A stretch of DNA of 64,000 nt from Sinomonas sp. ASV486 (GCF_030908215.1 NZ_JAVFJK010000005.1:186001-250000), one strand, 5' to 3'; positions 39,576 to 49,105 are shown, counted from the stretch's first letter. Made by a program: numbers and translations. The notes: generated by a model from the sequence alone, not told the origin.

Positions 39576-39929
39576 ATGACCACGCAGGTGAACTACTTCG
39601 AGATCGGAACCCAGGACCCCGAGGGCTCGAAGACGTTCTACAACGGCCTCTTCGGCTGGGGCTTCGGAGAGCCCTCGCCGGTCGGCTATCGGATGATCAA
39701 TACGGACGCCGGCGGCATGTGGGACAGCGGGGCGGTGGGCGGGGGCCATTGGGCAGTGTTCTACGTCCAGGTGGACGATGTCGCGAGCTCGCTCGCCGAG
39801 GCCGAGCGGCTCGGGGCTACCGTCGTCATCCCGCTGACGAACAACGGTGCGATCGAGTTCGCGCACCTGGGCGATCCGGAAGGGAACCGGTTCGGAATCT
39901 GGCGGCCACTCGGGACGCCCCCCGAATGA
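39576..39929 (+). CDS. VOC-superfamily (glyoxalase/bleomycin resistance-like) protein
   Basis: A 117-residue single-module VOC protein (YFEIGTQDPEGSKTFYNGLFGW at the start, HWAVFYVQVDDVASSL in the middle and DPEGNRFGIWRP at the end). Metal ligands of glyoxalase I are only partly evident. Divergent from an ECF sigma gene of a class often found beside small metabolic or VOC genes, so it may be part of that sigma factor's regulon. GGAGG precedes the ATG. Confidence 0.88.
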   Translation: MTTQVNYFEIGTQDPEGSKTFYNGLFGWGFGEPSPVGYRMINTDAGGMWDSGAVGGGHWAVFYVQVDDVASSLAEAERLGATVVIPLTNNGAIEFAHLGDPEGNRFGIWRPLGTPPE

Positions 39930-40025
39930 CGACGAGGCACCTCAGCGGGTCTGCTCGTCGACGAACCCCGAAAGGGGCCCACGGACATCTTCCGATGGTG
40001 GCTCCGAAGTGAATAGTGTGAGCGC

Positions 40026-40397
40026 ATGGCGTCACTCATCCAGTACCACGCGACGGTCCTCGGAAGCCCCGAACCGCAGGCTGCGGCCCGCTTCTACTCC
40101 AATCTCCTCGGGTGGGAGCTCGGCGACGATGAGCAGGAGTGGGCCACCGTCCTCGACCCTGCGGGTGGCCGGCAGCTCTCGTTCCAGTTCGAGGAGGGCT
40201 ACGAGCGTCCCGTCTGGCCGGAGCGGCCAGGGAAGCAGCAGATGATGATGCACCTCGACCTGCTCGTGACGGATCTCGCCAAGGCCGCGGAACACGCCGA
40301 GGACTGCGGCGCCCAGCGCTCGCCGCATCAGCCGCAGGAGGACGTCATGGTGTTATTCGACCCGGATGGCCATCCGTTCTGCCTCTTCGAGAACTGA
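40026..40397 (+). CDS. VOC-superfamily protein
   Basis: A 123-residue VOC protein: SPEPQAAARFYSNLLGWEL, QQMMMHLDLLVTDLAKAAEHAEDCGA and the terminal VMVLFDPDGHPFCLFEN. The MMMHLDL and GHPFCLFE stretches supply candidate His and Glu metal ligands as in type-I VOC enzymes. Function unknown. It lies 96 bp after another, only distantly similar, VOC gene. Confidence 0.88.
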   Translation: MASLIQYHATVLGSPEPQAAARFYSNLLGWELGDDEQEWATVLDPAGGRQLSFQFEEGYERPVWPERPGKQQMMMHLDLLVTDLAKAAEHAEDCGAQRSPHQPQEDVMVLFDPDGHPFCLFEN

Positions 40398-40429
40398 CCT
40401 CGCGGGTACCGGCCCCACGGGTGCGCGGA

Positions 40430-40463
40430 TCTTAGGAGATTCTTAGACGGCGGTTCCTACGCT
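40430..40463 (+). promoter_or_regulatory. Direct-repeat activator site and -10 for the DUF6069-like gene
   Basis: TCTTAG (40430-40435), 5 bp, TCTTAG (40441-40446): two repeats one helical turn (11 bp) apart. Eleven bp later is TACGCT (40458-40463), a plausible -10, so the second repeat occupies the -35 position. Such 11-bp direct repeats are typical of OmpR/PhoB-family response regulators. The same arrangement precedes the PAP2 gene at 53 kb. Confidence 0.6.
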
Positions 40464-40505
40464 GGAGTCAGCTTCACGCGACCGATCCCCAGCAGGAGGA
40501 ACTCC

Positions 40506-41024
40506 ATGTCCGCACCGTCCCCTCACCGTTCCGGAACCCCGGCGCAGACCCTCATTGAGGGCACCCGCGCGGCACGGACGCTCGGGCTGGACTTCCCTCG
40601 CGGCGCCAACCAGCCGGCCCTGGGCCGCTGGGTGCTGGCCAGCCTCGTGGCGATCGCTGCCTCGGTGCTGGCGTGCGCCGTCCTCGCGGCCGCCGGCATC
40701 GCGGCGTTCCCGGACACGGCCGGCTACGAGCACTTCCAGTTCGCCGACTACTTCAAGCTCACCGTGGTCGGCGTGGGGCTGGCCTGCCTCGCCTGGCCAG
40801 CGGTCGCATGGATCTCCTCCCGCGCCTGGAAGCCCTTCCTGTGGCTCGCCGTCGCGGTCACCCTGGTCGGACTCGCCCCGGACGCGTGGATCCTGGCCAA
40901 AGGCCAGCCGCCGGCCGCCGTGGGGGTGCTCGTGCTCATGCACTTCGCCCTCGCGCTCATCACGTATCCGGCGCTGGTCTTCATCGCGCCCCAGCGGGCG
41001 GCGTCCCTCAGCCCCGGTCGCTGA
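40506..41024 (+). CDS. Four-helix membrane protein, DUF6069-like
   Basis: A 172-residue protein with a 40-residue cytoplasmic N terminus and four predicted helices: SLVAIAASVLACAVLAAAGIA, YFKLTVVGVGLACLAWPAVAW, PFLWLAVAVTLVGLAPDAWI and VGVLVLMHFALALITYPALVF. The pattern resembles DUF6069 proteins; no function is known. GGAGGA precedes the ATG. Its promoter carries a TCTTAG-N5-TCTTAG site. The 3' end overlaps that of the convergent PfpI-family gene by 17 bp. Confidence 0.75.
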   Translation: MSAPSPHRSGTPAQTLIEGTRAARTLGLDFPRGANQPALGRWVLASLVAIAASVLACAVLAAAGIAAFPDTAGYEHFQFADYFKLTVVGVGLACLAWPAVAWISSRAWKPFLWLAVAVTLVGLAPDAWILAKGQPPAAVGVLVLMHFALALITYPALVFIAPQRAASLSPGR

Positions 41025-41586
41025 CGAGCTTCATCATTTCCCGTGAGAACGCGGCGATGTCCATGGGCCACCTCGACGTGACGAGATTGCCGTCGATCAC
41101 CACGTCGGCATCTTCCCACTGGCCGCCTGCGGCAGTAATTTCCTCCGGCACGCCGTCGCCCCAATAGGAGGTGAGCCGCCGCCCCTCCACGACGCCTGCG
41201 GAGACGAGCAGATAGGGGCCGTGGCAGATCGCCGCCACCGGCTTGTCCTTGGCGAAGAAGGAACGTGCGATCTCCCGCGCGTGGCTGTTGTTCCTCACCG
41301 TGGTGGGCGCGCCATGGGGCTTTCCGCCGGGGATGACGAGGAGGTCGTACCCGTCCGGGTCGATCTCATCGATGCTCTTGTTGGCCATGATGTAGTACCA
41401 GTTGCTCTCGCCGGTGATCTTCCCCTTCTCGGGGGCGGCGATGTCCACGGTCCAACCGGCTTCGACGAGGCGGAAGACCGGCACATAGAGTTCCAGATCT
41501 TCGAAGGCGTCCGCGGAGAGGACAACGGCCCTCGGTGCCCTGTCATCGGCGGCCTGGGGAATGACGCCGTATTCGCGTGCTGCCAT
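41008..41586 (-). CDS. DJ-1/PfpI-family protein (type 1 glutamine amidotransferase-like)
   Basis: A 192-residue protein with the class I GATase-like fold. The nucleophile elbow is AAICHGPYLLVSAG, with the cysteine in the usual AICHGP context; LLVIPGGKPHGAP and the early Glu in DAFEDLELYVPVFRL complete the DJ-1 active-site set. Family members act as glyoxalases/deglycases, chaperones or proteases. ATG 41586 is chosen: TACACT (41598-41593 on the minus strand) ends 6 nt before it, suggesting a leaderless transcript. Confidence 0.92.
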   Translation of the reverse strand: MAAREYGVIPQAADDRAPRAVVLSADAFEDLELYVPVFRLVEAGWTVDIAAPEKGKITGESNWYYIMANKSIDEIDPDGYDLLVIPGGKPHGAPTTVRNNSHAREIARSFFAKDKPVAAICHGPYLLVSAGVVEGRRLTSYWGDGVPEEITAAGGQWEDADVVIDGNLVTSRWPMDIAAFSREMMKLVSDRG

Positions 41587-41607
41587 GGCCACAGTGTAGG
41601 TGCGGCG

Positions 41608-42585
41608 TCAAGGGCCGGTCTTCCTGCCCTCGGCCTCGGAGACGAGGTCTCCGACGAGGTCCCGCAGAGCGTCGGCGACTGTCTGCACCGACCGCCGCCG
41701 CGCATTCTCAGGGCGCACGAGCAGGTCGATGCTGCGTTCCGTGCCTATCCCCGCGAGCGGCCGCAGCACGACGCCGGTCGGCAGCCCGATCGCCGCGGTG
41801 TACCGGGGCAGGAGGCCGACCACCCCGCCGCCGGCCACGACCGCTGCCACTGTCGAGTAGTCGTTGATCCGGTGGGCGACCTCGGGAGACCGGCTCGCGA
41901 CGGCTCCGATCGCAGAGAGCACGTCCGCGGGCGAGTAGCCCGGACGGCTCGAGACCCAGCGCTCTCCCGCGACGTCCGCGGGGGTGAGCACCGCGCTCGC
42001 CGCGAGCGGGTGTGCGGCGGGGAGCGCTACGTCGAACGGCTCGCGCACGAGCGGGACCACTACGAGCCGGTCCTCGGGCCACGATTCGCTGTGCGCGAGG
42101 CGGTGGGCGAGGACGATGTCATACCGGGCGGTGAGCGCCGGGAAGCCGTGCTGGGGGACGTCCTCGTCGGCGAGGAGCAGCCGCGGTGCCGGCTGCGCGG
42201 CGGCTTGAGTCGCGCCGTCGTGCGTCACGTCGTGATCGGGCCCCGCGAGGCGTGCCGTGAGCCGACCGAACAGCGCCTGCGCGGCCGAATGGAAGGCGCT
42301 CACGCTCACGATCCCCGCCGGGTCCTCGTGGTAGGCGCCGATCGCGGCGCGGGCGTCCGCCATCGCGCGGACGACGGCGCCCCCCGCCTCCGCGAGGACC
42401 CTCCCCGCGTCGGTGAGGACGAGGGTGCGGCCCTCCTTGCGGGTGAGCGGCACCCCCGCGCTGCGGGCCAGGAGTGCGAGCTGCTGCGAAACCGCGGACG
42501 GTGTGACCATGAGCTCCTCAGACACGGCCTTGACGCTTCCGAGCTCCCCGAGCTCGCGAAGGATCTGCAGCTGGCGGATATCCAT
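41608..42585 (-). CDS. LysR-family transcriptional regulator
   Basis: A 325-residue regulator with the N-terminal winged helix (LQILRELGELGSVKAVSEEL then MVTPSAVSQQLALLARSAG) and a C-terminal substrate-binding domain. It is divergent from tdh-kbl across a 63-bp gap, the classical LysR arrangement, so control of threonine catabolism is the likely job. The gap contains an imperfect inverted repeat (TTGAGAA near 42609 and TTCTAA near 42626). Effector unknown. Confidence 0.9.
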   Translation of the reverse strand: MDIRQLQILRELGELGSVKAVSEELMVTPSAVSQQLALLARSAGVPLTRKEGRTLVLTDAGRVLAEAGGAVVRAMADARAAIGAYHEDPAGIVSVSAFHSAAQALFGRLTARLAGPDHDVTHDGATQAAAQPAPRLLLADEDVPQHGFPALTARYDIVLAHRLAHSESWPEDRLVVVPLVREPFDVALPAAHPLAASAVLTPADVAGERWVSSRPGYSPADVLSAIGAVASRSPEVAHRINDYSTVAAVVAGGGVVGLLPRYTAAIGLPTGVVLRPLAGIGTERSIDLLVRPENARRRSVQTVADALRDLVGDLVSEAEGRKTGP

Positions 42586-42648
42586 TAGTCGATCCTAAAC
42601 CGTCCGTTGAGAAACATCCGGTTGTTCTAAGCTGTTCGACAGCGTTGA

Positions 42649-43704
42649 ATGAGCCTCATGAAGGCCCTGTACAAGCCCGGCCCGCAGGCCGGCTTCGAAT
42701 TCACCGAGCGACCCGAGCCCGAGACCGGCGCCGCGGACGTCAAGATCCGCGTCCTCGCCACCGGCATCTGCGGCACCGACCTGCACCTGGAGTCGTGGGA
42801 CGCGTCCGCCCAGGCGATGGCCACCGCCCCGTTCATCCCCGGCCACGAGTTCTACGGCGAGATCGTCGAGACCGGCGAGGACGTCAAGGTGGTCAAGGTC
42901 GGCGACCGCGTTTCGGGCGAAGGCCACATCGTGTGCGGCATGTGCCGCAACTGCCGCGCCGGCCGCCGGCAGATGTGCATCAACGTGGTCAGCGTCGGGG
43001 TGCAGCGCGACGGCGCGTTCGCCGAGTATGTCGTCATCCCCGAGGCCAACGTGTGGGTCCACCACGACCCGCTCATCACCCCCCAGCTGGGCGCGATCTT
43101 CGACCCGTTCGGCAACGCCGTCCACACCGCACTGAGCTTCCCCCTCGTCGGCGAGGACGTCCTCATCACCGGCGCGGGGCCGATCGGGCTCATGGCCATC
43201 TCCGTCGCGCGGCACGCGGGCGCCCGGAAGATCGCGATCACCGACGTCTCCGAGCGACGCCTCGAGCTCGCGCGGCAGATGGGCGCAGACCTCGCGGTGG
43301 ACGTCTCGTCGATGAGCGTGCGCGAGGCGCAGCGTGAGCTCGGCATGGTCGAGGGCTTCGACATCGGCTTCGAGATGTCCGGACGCCCCGCGGCCCTCTC
43401 GGGGATGATCGAGAACATGAACCACGGCGGCCGCATCGCGCTGCTGGGGCTGCCGTCCGAGTCTGCCGAGATCGACTGGACCAAGATCGTCACCCACATG
43501 CTCACGCTCAAGGGAATCTACGGCCGCGAGATGTTCGAGACCTGGTACGCCATGAGCGCCATGCTGTCCTCCAATCCCGTGCTCCGCCGCAACGTCGCGT
43601 CCGTGGTGACCGACGTCCTCCCGGCCGAGCGCTGGGCGGAGGGGTTCGCCGTCGCCCGCTCTGGCAGCGTCGGCAAAGTGGTGCTGGACTGGTCGGAAGT
43701 CTGA
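42649..43704 (+). CDS. tdh: L-threonine 3-dehydrogenase
   Basis: A 351-residue zinc alcohol dehydrogenase-family enzyme that oxidises threonine to 2-amino-3-ketobutyrate with NAD+. The catalytic-zinc ligands are in [10 protein letters not shown] and [11 protein letters not shown]; the structural-zinc cysteines are in [15 protein letters not shown]; the Rossmann motif is [20 protein letters not shown]; and [17 protein letters not shown] is characteristic of Tdh. An in-frame ATG three codons on (MKALYKPG) is an alternative start. It is 10 bp upstream of kbl, which uses its unstable product. Confidence 0.96.
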   Translation: MSLMKALYKPGPQAGFEFTERPEPETGAADVKIRVLATGICGTDLHLESWDASAQAMATAPFIPGHEFYGEIVETGEDVKVVKVGDRVSGEGHIVCGMCRNCRAGRRQMCINVVSVGVQRDGAFAEYVVIPEANVWVHHDPLITPQLGAIFDPFGNAVHTALSFPLVGEDVLITGAGPIGLMAISVARHAGARKIAITDVSERRLELARQMGADLAVDVSSMSVREAQRELGMVEGFDIGFEMSGRPAALSGMIENMNHGGRIALLGLPSESAEIDWTKIVTHMLTLKGIYGREMFETWYAMSAMLSSNPVLRRNVASVVTDVLPAERWAEGFAVARSGSVGKVVLDWSEV

Positions 43705-43714
43705 GAGGAATCGC

Positions 43715-44959
43715 ATGTTCACTGGTATCAAGGAGCAGCTCGCCGCCGAGCTCGAGGACATCCGCACCGCCGGGACGTTCAAGGAGGAGCGGCACATCGA
43801 CTCGCCGCAGTCGGCGCACATCCAGGCGGGCCCCCTCGGCGCGCCCGCCCAGGAGGTGCTCAACTTCTGCGCCAACAACTACCTCGGGCTCGCCGACCAT
43901 CCCGACCTGATCGCGGCGGCGAAGCGTGCCCTCGACGAGCGCGGCTTCGGCATGGCCTCGGTGCGCTTCATCTGCGGCACCCAGGACACCCATCTGGCCC
44001 TCGAGCGCCGCGTCTCCGAGTTCCTCGGCACCGAGGACACCATCCTGTTCTCCAGCTGCTTCGACGCGAACGGGGGCGTCTTCGAGGCGCTCCTGGGCCC
44101 TGAGGACGCCGTCATCTCGGACGCCCTCAACCACGCGTCCATCATCGATGGCATCCGGCTCTGCAAGGCCGCCCGCCTCCGGTACGCGAACCGGGACATG
44201 GGCGAGCTCGAGGCGCGCCTGCAGGAGGCGAAGGCGATGCACGACGGCGCGGGGGCGCGTCGTGTCCTCGTCGTCACCGACGGCGTCTTCTCGATGGACG
44301 GCTACCTCGCCCCCCTGCGCGAGATCTGCGACCTCGCGGACAAGTACGGTGCGATGGTCATGGTGGACGATTCGCACGCCGTCGGCTTCATGGGCGCGAC
44401 GGGCGCGGGCACCCCGGAACATGCAGGGGTCTCGGACCGCGTGGACATCTATACCGGGACGTTCGGCAAAGCGCTCGGCGGCGCGTCCGGCGGGTACGTC
44501 TCGGGCCGTTCCGAGATCGTCGCGACGCTGCGACAGAAGGCCCGGCCGTACCTGTTCTCGAACTCGGTTGCGCCCTCCATCGTCGCCGCGACGATGCGCG
44601 CCCTCGACCTGGTCGCCGAGTCCGCCCAGCTGCGCGAGCGGCTCTTCGCGAACGCCGCCCGCTTCCGGGCACGGATGGCCGAGGAGGGCTTCGAGCTCCT
44701 GCCGGGCGAACACGCGATCGTCCCCGTCATGTTCGGCGACGCAGCGCTCGCGGGCCGTATCGCGGCCGAGATGCTCGCCCACGGTGTGTACGTGACGGCC
44801 TTCTCGTTCCCTGTGGTGCCTCGGGGCCTCGCACGGATCCGCGTGCAGCTCTCGGCAGCGCATTCAGCCGAGGACGTCGAGGTGGCGGTGCGGGCCTTCA
44901 CCGCGGCGCGTGACGCAGTCGGAGGGAACGCAGTCGGGGGGGACGCCCTCGGGGCATGA
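43715..44959 (+). CDS. kbl: Glycine C-acetyltransferase (2-amino-3-ketobutyrate CoA ligase)
   Basis: A 414-residue PLP enzyme of the alpha-oxoamine synthase family; it splits 2-amino-3-ketobutyrate with CoA to glycine and acetyl-CoA. [47 protein letters not shown] and the PLP lysine in [16 protein letters not shown] are clear. The C-terminal 20 residues are a low-complexity Gly/Ala/Val extension. With tdh it completes threonine-to-glycine catabolism. Confidence 0.96.
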   Translation: MFTGIKEQLAAELEDIRTAGTFKEERHIDSPQSAHIQAGPLGAPAQEVLNFCANNYLGLADHPDLIAAAKRALDERGFGMASVRFICGTQDTHLALERRVSEFLGTEDTILFSSCFDANGGVFEALLGPEDAVISDALNHASIIDGIRLCKAARLRYANRDMGELEARLQEAKAMHDGAGARRVLVVTDGVFSMDGYLAPLREICDLADKYGAMVMVDDSHAVGFMGATGAGTPEHAGVSDRVDIYTGTFGKALGGASGGYVSGRSEIVATLRQKARPYLFSNSVAPSIVAATMRALDLVAESAQLRERLFANAARFRARMAEEGFELLPGEHAIVPVMFGDAALAGRIAAEMLAHGVYVTAFSFPVVPRGLARIRVQLSAAHSAEDVEVAVRAFTAARDAVGGNAVGGDALGA

Positions 44960-45033
44960 CTCCGCGGAGGTGGGCCTGCGGTAGGGGCGGAGTTCCCCTC
45001 CCCGCCCGCGCGCGGCGCGGGTAGGGTGGGGCC

Positions 45034-46161
45034 ATGCCGGGCACCACGAACAGCACCCATGACGTCGACGTCCTCATTGTCGGAGGCGGTATCGCCGGCC
45101 TCTCGCTGGCCTCGCAGCTCGCCGGGAAGTGCCGGGTGGCACTGGTCGAGGCCGAGCCCTCGCTTGCCTACCACACGTCCGCCCGCTCGGCCCAGCAGCT
45201 CATCCCGAGCTATGGCCCCGAGCCCGTCCAGGACCTCACGCGGCGCACCCTCGCGGTGCTCGCGGATGCGGTGGACGCCGCCGGCCGCCGCCTCGCGTGG
45301 CCGAGCCGCTTCCTGCTCGTGGGCACCGCGGCGCAGGTCGAGGCCGAGGCCCACGCGGGCATGCGGCGCCTCACCCCGGACGAGGCCCGCACCCTCGCTC
45401 CGACTCTGCGCGCGGGCGCCTTCGAGGCGGCGGCGCTGGATACCGGGTCCGTCCGGACCGACGCCCTCGCGCTGCTCGCCGACCATGAGGCCAGAGCCCG
45501 GGCCGGCGGCGTCACGATCCATCCCGGCAGCCCGGTCCACACCGCCCAGCGGGTGGGGGAGGGCTGGCTTGTCGGGGCCGGAGCCGAGGGCTTCCACGCG
45601 ACCAACGTGGTCAACGCGGCGGGCGCCTGGGCCGACGACCTCGCGATCCTCTTCGGCGTAGAGCGCCTCGGCCTCCAGCCCTACCGGCGCACGGCCGCGC
45701 TCGTCTCCCTCGCACAGCCGCTCGACCCCGATTCGCCCATGGTCTGCGCTGCCGACGACTCGTGGTACTTCCGGCCGGATGAGGCGGGCGCGCTCGTCTC
45801 GCCGTCGGAGTCCGAGCCGTCTCGCGCCGAGGACGCCGTGCCGCGGCCCGGGGACGTGGAGAGGACCATCGAGCTCATCCGCAGGGTCGCCGACCTGCCC
45901 GTGACCGGGATCGTCAGGGCGTGGACGGGGCTGCGGACCTCACCCCAGGACGGGCTGCCCATCATGGGGTACGACCCCGAGGCCCCGGGGTTCTTCTGGC
46001 TCGCAGGGCAGGGCGGCTACGGCTTCCAGACGTCCTCCGCCCTCGCCGAAGACGCCGCAGGCCAGCTCCTGGCGGGCCAGCAGGCGGTCCGAACAGGGGA
46101 ACATCCGGTATCCGAGACAGCAAGGGCGCTTGATCCGCATAGATTGTCGGTGCGGCGGTAG
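45034..46161 (+). CDS. FAD-dependent amino-acid-oxidase-like protein (DAO family)
   Basis: A 375-residue flavoprotein: N-terminal FAD motif VLIVGGGIAGLSLASQLAG, NVVNAAGAWADDLAILFG in the middle and the C-terminal GLRTSPQDGLPIMGYD with WLAGQGGYGFQTS, as in D-amino-acid, glycine and sarcosine oxidases. Coming 74 bp after kbl, a glycine- or N-methylglycine-oxidising role is tempting but not shown. A TAGGGT (45022-45027) ends 6 nt before the ATG, so it probably has its own leaderless promoter rather than belonging to the tdh-kbl transcript. Confidence 0.88.
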   Translation: MPGTTNSTHDVDVLIVGGGIAGLSLASQLAGKCRVALVEAEPSLAYHTSARSAQQLIPSYGPEPVQDLTRRTLAVLADAVDAAGRRLAWPSRFLLVGTAAQVEAEAHAGMRRLTPDEARTLAPTLRAGAFEAAALDTGSVRTDALALLADHEARARAGGVTIHPGSPVHTAQRVGEGWLVGAGAEGFHATNVVNAAGAWADDLAILFGVERLGLQPYRRTAALVSLAQPLDPDSPMVCAADDSWYFRPDEAGALVSPSESEPSRAEDAVPRPGDVERTIELIRRVADLPVTGIVRAWTGLRTSPQDGLPIMGYDPEAPGFFWLAGQGGYGFQTSSALAEDAAGQLLAGQQAVRTGEHPVSETARALDPHRLSVRR

Positions 46162-46172
46162 AGGATAGCGCC

Positions 46173-47450
46173 ATGAGCAAGCGTGGCCGAACCCTCCTCA
46201 TCGACAACATCGGTGAACTGTCCACCCAGCATCTTCCGGACGGTGACGGCCAGGCTGTTCTTGGCGCGGGCGGTTCCGAGGCTGGCGTGATGCGGGACGC
46301 CGCCGTCGTGCTCGACGGCGAGAGGATCGCCTGGGTCGGCCCGTCGTCGTCCGCCCCGGAAGCCGACGAGCGATTCGACTCGGCTGGCCGCGCCGTGCTT
46401 CCCGGGTGGGTCGACTCGCACTCGCACCTCGTGTTCGCTGGCGACCGCACGGCGGAGTTCGAGGCGCGGATGGCCGGAGAGGCGTATGCCGCGGGCGGGA
46501 TCGGCGTCACGATGGGCGCCACGCGGGCCGCGTCGGACGACGAGCTGCGCCGGCTGCTTGCTGCACGCGTTGCCGAGGCCGTCGCGGGGGGAACGACGTA
46601 TCTCGAGACGAAGACGGGCTATGGGCTCGATGTCGCGAACGAGCTCCGCAGCGCCGCGTTGGCCGCCGAGTTCGTCGATGAGGTCACGTATCTGGGCGCG
46701 CACCTCGTGCCCGCCGGAGCGGACGCCGACGAGTACACGGCCCTGGTCTGCGGCGACATGCTCGCCGCCGTGCGGCCGCACGTGCGCTGGGCCGATGTGT
46801 TCTGCGAGACCGGCGCGTTCTCGGAGGAGCAGTCGCGCCGGGTGCTCCTCGCGTGCCGCGAGGCGGGCCTCGGAGTGCGCGTGCACGGCAACCAGCTCGG
46901 ACCGGGCCCGGGCGTGCGGCTCGCCGTCGAGCTCGGCGCCGCGAGCGTGGACCATGTCAACTTCCTCGACGACGCCGACGTGGAGGCGCTTGCGGGAAGC
47001 TGGGCACGGTGGACGGGGCCGGCGTCGGCCGATTCCGCAGCCATGGCCGGAACCGTCGCGACCGTCCTGCCCGCGTGCGACCTCTCGACCCGCGCGCCGC
47101 TGGCGCCCGCGCGCCGTCTCATCGACGCTGGCGTCCAGATCGCGATCGCCTCGAACTGCAACCCCGGCACGAGCTACACGAGCTCGGTGGGCTTCTGTGT
47201 CACGACCGCGGTCCTGCAGATGGGGCTCTCCGTCCAGGAGGCCGTGCGCGCCGCGACGTTCGGAGGAGCGCTCGCGCTTCGCCGCCACGTGGGCAACGAC
47301 GTGGACGGGCAGCGCGCGGTGGGCTCGATCGCCGTCGGGCATCGCGCCGACCTCCACATGCTCAACGCTCCGTCGGCCACGCACCTCGCGTATCGGCCCG
47401 GCATGCCGCTCACGCACGCCGTGTGGCGCGCGGGCCAGCGCGTGGTCTGA
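46173..47450 (+). CDS. hutI: Imidazolonepropionase
   Basis: A 425-residue metal-dependent amidohydrolase that opens imidazolone propionate to formiminoglutamate in histidine breakdown. Metal and substrate motifs are DSHSHLVFAGDRTAEFEARM, TYLETKTGYGLD, VHGNQLGPGPGVRLAVELGA, ASVDHVNFLDD and IASNCNPGTSYTSS. It lies 11 bp after the flavoprotein gene with GAGGAT before its ATG. The other hut genes are not in the window, so this copy is separated from the rest of the pathway or on the edge of a split locus. Confidence 0.95.
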   Translation: MSKRGRTLLIDNIGELSTQHLPDGDGQAVLGAGGSEAGVMRDAAVVLDGERIAWVGPSSSAPEADERFDSAGRAVLPGWVDSHSHLVFAGDRTAEFEARMAGEAYAAGGIGVTMGATRAASDDELRRLLAARVAEAVAGGTTYLETKTGYGLDVANELRSAALAAEFVDEVTYLGAHLVPAGADADEYTALVCGDMLAAVRPHVRWADVFCETGAFSEEQSRRVLLACREAGLGVRVHGNQLGPGPGVRLAVELGAASVDHVNFLDDADVEALAGSWARWTGPASADSAAMAGTVATVLPACDLSTRAPLAPARRLIDAGVQIAIASNCNPGTSYTSSVGFCVTTAVLQMGLSVQEAVRAATFGGALALRRHVGNDVDGQRAVGSIAVGHRADLHMLNAPSATHLAYRPGMPLTHAVWRAGQRVV

Positions 47451-47472
47451 TCGCAGTCTGGCCGCGCCGGCC

Positions 47473-48153
47473 CTAGAGCCGCTCCCGCATCGAGCTCAGG
47501 ACCGTGTCCGTCGCGGTGCGCGGCGTCCACTGGGTGAACGGTGCGTCGAGCTCGTAGCGGCCGTCGGGCTGCCTCACGAGCGTGTGGATGCCTGCATTGT
47601 CCGGGTTGTTCAGCGACTCGAAGTACTCCACCGTCCAGTGGAACCACCGCATGCACAGCAGGCGCATCGTGAGGCCGTGCGTGACGAGGAGCGTGTTGGG
47701 GGCGTAGGCGGGCTTGTTCCAGTGCCGGTGGAGGGTCTCCATGAACGCCGAGACGCGGTCGTAGACGTCGCTGCCGGACTCGCCCTCGCGGAACCGGTAG
47801 AAGAAGTGCCCGTACGAGTTGCGCAGCGCGCGCTCCTTGCCGATCTCGTCGGCGTCCTGGAAATTGGCCCAGTCCTGCTCCCGCAGGCGGGGCTCCTCGA
47901 TGACCCGTTCGGTGAGGTCCTCGATGCCCAGCGCCTCGAGGGTCTGGTACGCCCGGAGGTATGGGGATACATAGACGCAGACCTGCTCGCCCGCGAGCTG
48001 GGCGCGGATCTGGCGCCCGGACTCGCGGGCCTGGGCGATCCCCAGGTCCGTCAGCGGGATCCGGTAGTCCGGGACGCGGTCGTAGATGCTCGTGTCCAGG
48101 TTCGCGGCCGACTGGCCGTGCCGGACCAGGATGATCTGCCGCGGCGCGCTCAT
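47473..48153 (-). CDS. Histidine-phosphatase-superfamily protein (phosphoglycerate mutase-like)
   Basis: A 226-residue phosphatase. The phospho-histidine motif IILVRHGQSAANLD is at residues 6-19, SPYLRAYQTLEAL provides the second arginine, and LVTHGLTMRLLCMRW the second histidine. Broad-specificity phosphatase activity is likely. ATG 48153 has GGGAG just before it; the frame extends further upstream but without family similarity. Convergent with hutI. Confidence 0.92.
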   Translation of the reverse strand: MSAPRQIILVRHGQSAANLDTSIYDRVPDYRIPLTDLGIAQARESGRQIRAQLAGEQVCVYVSPYLRAYQTLEALGIEDLTERVIEEPRLREQDWANFQDADEIGKERALRNSYGHFFYRFREGESGSDVYDRVSAFMETLHRHWNKPAYAPNTLLVTHGLTMRLLCMRWFHWTVEYFESLNNPDNAGIHTLVRQPDGRYELDAPFTQWTPRTATDTVLSSMRERL

Positions 48154-48218
48154 AGCTCCCCAGCGTAGAGCAGGCGTGCGGCCCCGGCGGCAGCGAGCAC
48201 CGCCGCGAGGCGCACGGC

Positions 48219-49031
48219 ATGATGGGAGGCATGCCCCAACCACGCGCCGTCGTCCGTCCCGTCTCCCACGCCCGCCGGCGGGCCCAGCTGCTCATCGTGC
48301 TGGGGCTCTCGCTGGGGCAGTCGGCGGTCTACTCCGTGGTGCAGCTGATCGACAAGGCCACCCAGGCGCCGCTGTCACAGGGGACCAGCACCCTCAACCG
48401 GTCACTCAACGCTCGCGAATACTTCGATCTCACGTATCAGCTGCTGGACATCGTGTTCGCGCTCGTCCCCGTCGCGCTCGCGCTGTACTTCGTGTGGGAC
48501 GCTGTTGCGCGCACGAGCGGCGGCCCGGTGGAATGGACCGCGCCGTTCCGTCGCCTCGGGCTCGATCTCGCACGGCCCGGCCGGGACTGGCTCTGGGGTG
48601 TGGGGCTGTTCCTCGCGATAGGCATCCCCTCGCTCGGTCTGTACTGGGCTGGGCGCGCGCTCGGGATCACGACGGCGATCATCCCCAGTGGGCTCGACCA
48701 GCATTGGTGGACAGTGCCCGTGCTCATCGTGTCCGCCATGCGCCACGCCGTCCTCGAGGAGGTCATCGTCGTGGCGTTCATGTTGGGGTGGCTGCGGCGG
48801 CTCGGGTGGGCCGTTCCGGCCGCGGTGGCGGCGAGCGCGCTCTTGCGGGGGAGCTACCACCTGTACCAGGGGATCGGGCCGTTCGTCGGGAATGCCGTGA
48901 TGGGGCTCGTGTTCGCCCTCGTCTACCGGAAGTACGGGCGGGTGATGCCGCTCGTGATCGCTCACGCGCTGCTCGACATCACGGCGTTCGTGGGCTTCAG
49001 CCTTGTGGGCAGGACGATAGGCCTGGGCTGA
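48219..49031 (+). CDS. CPBP-family intramembrane metalloprotease
   Basis: A 270-residue membrane protein with about seven helices. The three CPBP motifs are visible: HAVLEEVIVVAFMLGWLRR (EE pair), LLRGSYHLYQG (His) and IAHALLDITAF (His/Asp). The second half of motif 1 differs from the common EExxxR. Members cleave prenylated or membrane peptides or serve in bacteriocin immunity; target unknown. ATGs at 48219, 48222 and 48231 are all possible starts. The TGA stop is inside the palindromic element at 49028. Confidence 0.87.
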   Translation: MMGGMPQPRAVVRPVSHARRRAQLLIVLGLSLGQSAVYSVVQLIDKATQAPLSQGTSTLNRSLNAREYFDLTYQLLDIVFALVPVALALYFVWDAVARTSGGPVEWTAPFRRLGLDLARPGRDWLWGVGLFLAIGIPSLGLYWAGRALGITTAIIPSGLDQHWWTVPVLIVSAMRHAVLEEVIVVAFMLGWLRRLGWAVPAAVAASALLRGSYHLYQGIGPFVGNAVMGLVFALVYRKYGRVMPLVIAHALLDITAFVGFSLVGRTIGLG

Positions 49032-49105
49032 CCCCGCAATGCCGAAAGGTGACCCCGCATCCAGATCTCCAGATGCGGGGTCACCTTTCGCGGATGCGGG
49101 GTCAG
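49028..49105. terminator. Nested palindromic element carrying both stop codons (element B)
   Basis: The inner stem CGAAAGGTGACCCCGCATC (49043-49061) pairs perfectly with 49072-49090. An outer pair CTGACCCCGCA (49028-49038) and TGCGGGGTCAG (49095-49105) encloses it. The outer left TGA ends the CPBP gene and the outer right TCA is the stop of the convergent VOC gene. Confidence 0.85.

Noticed and set aside
42600-42640. LysR operator between LysR gene and tdh
   Set aside because: The inverted repeat is imperfect and offset by one base; kept only as a remark in the LysR entry, not as a feature.
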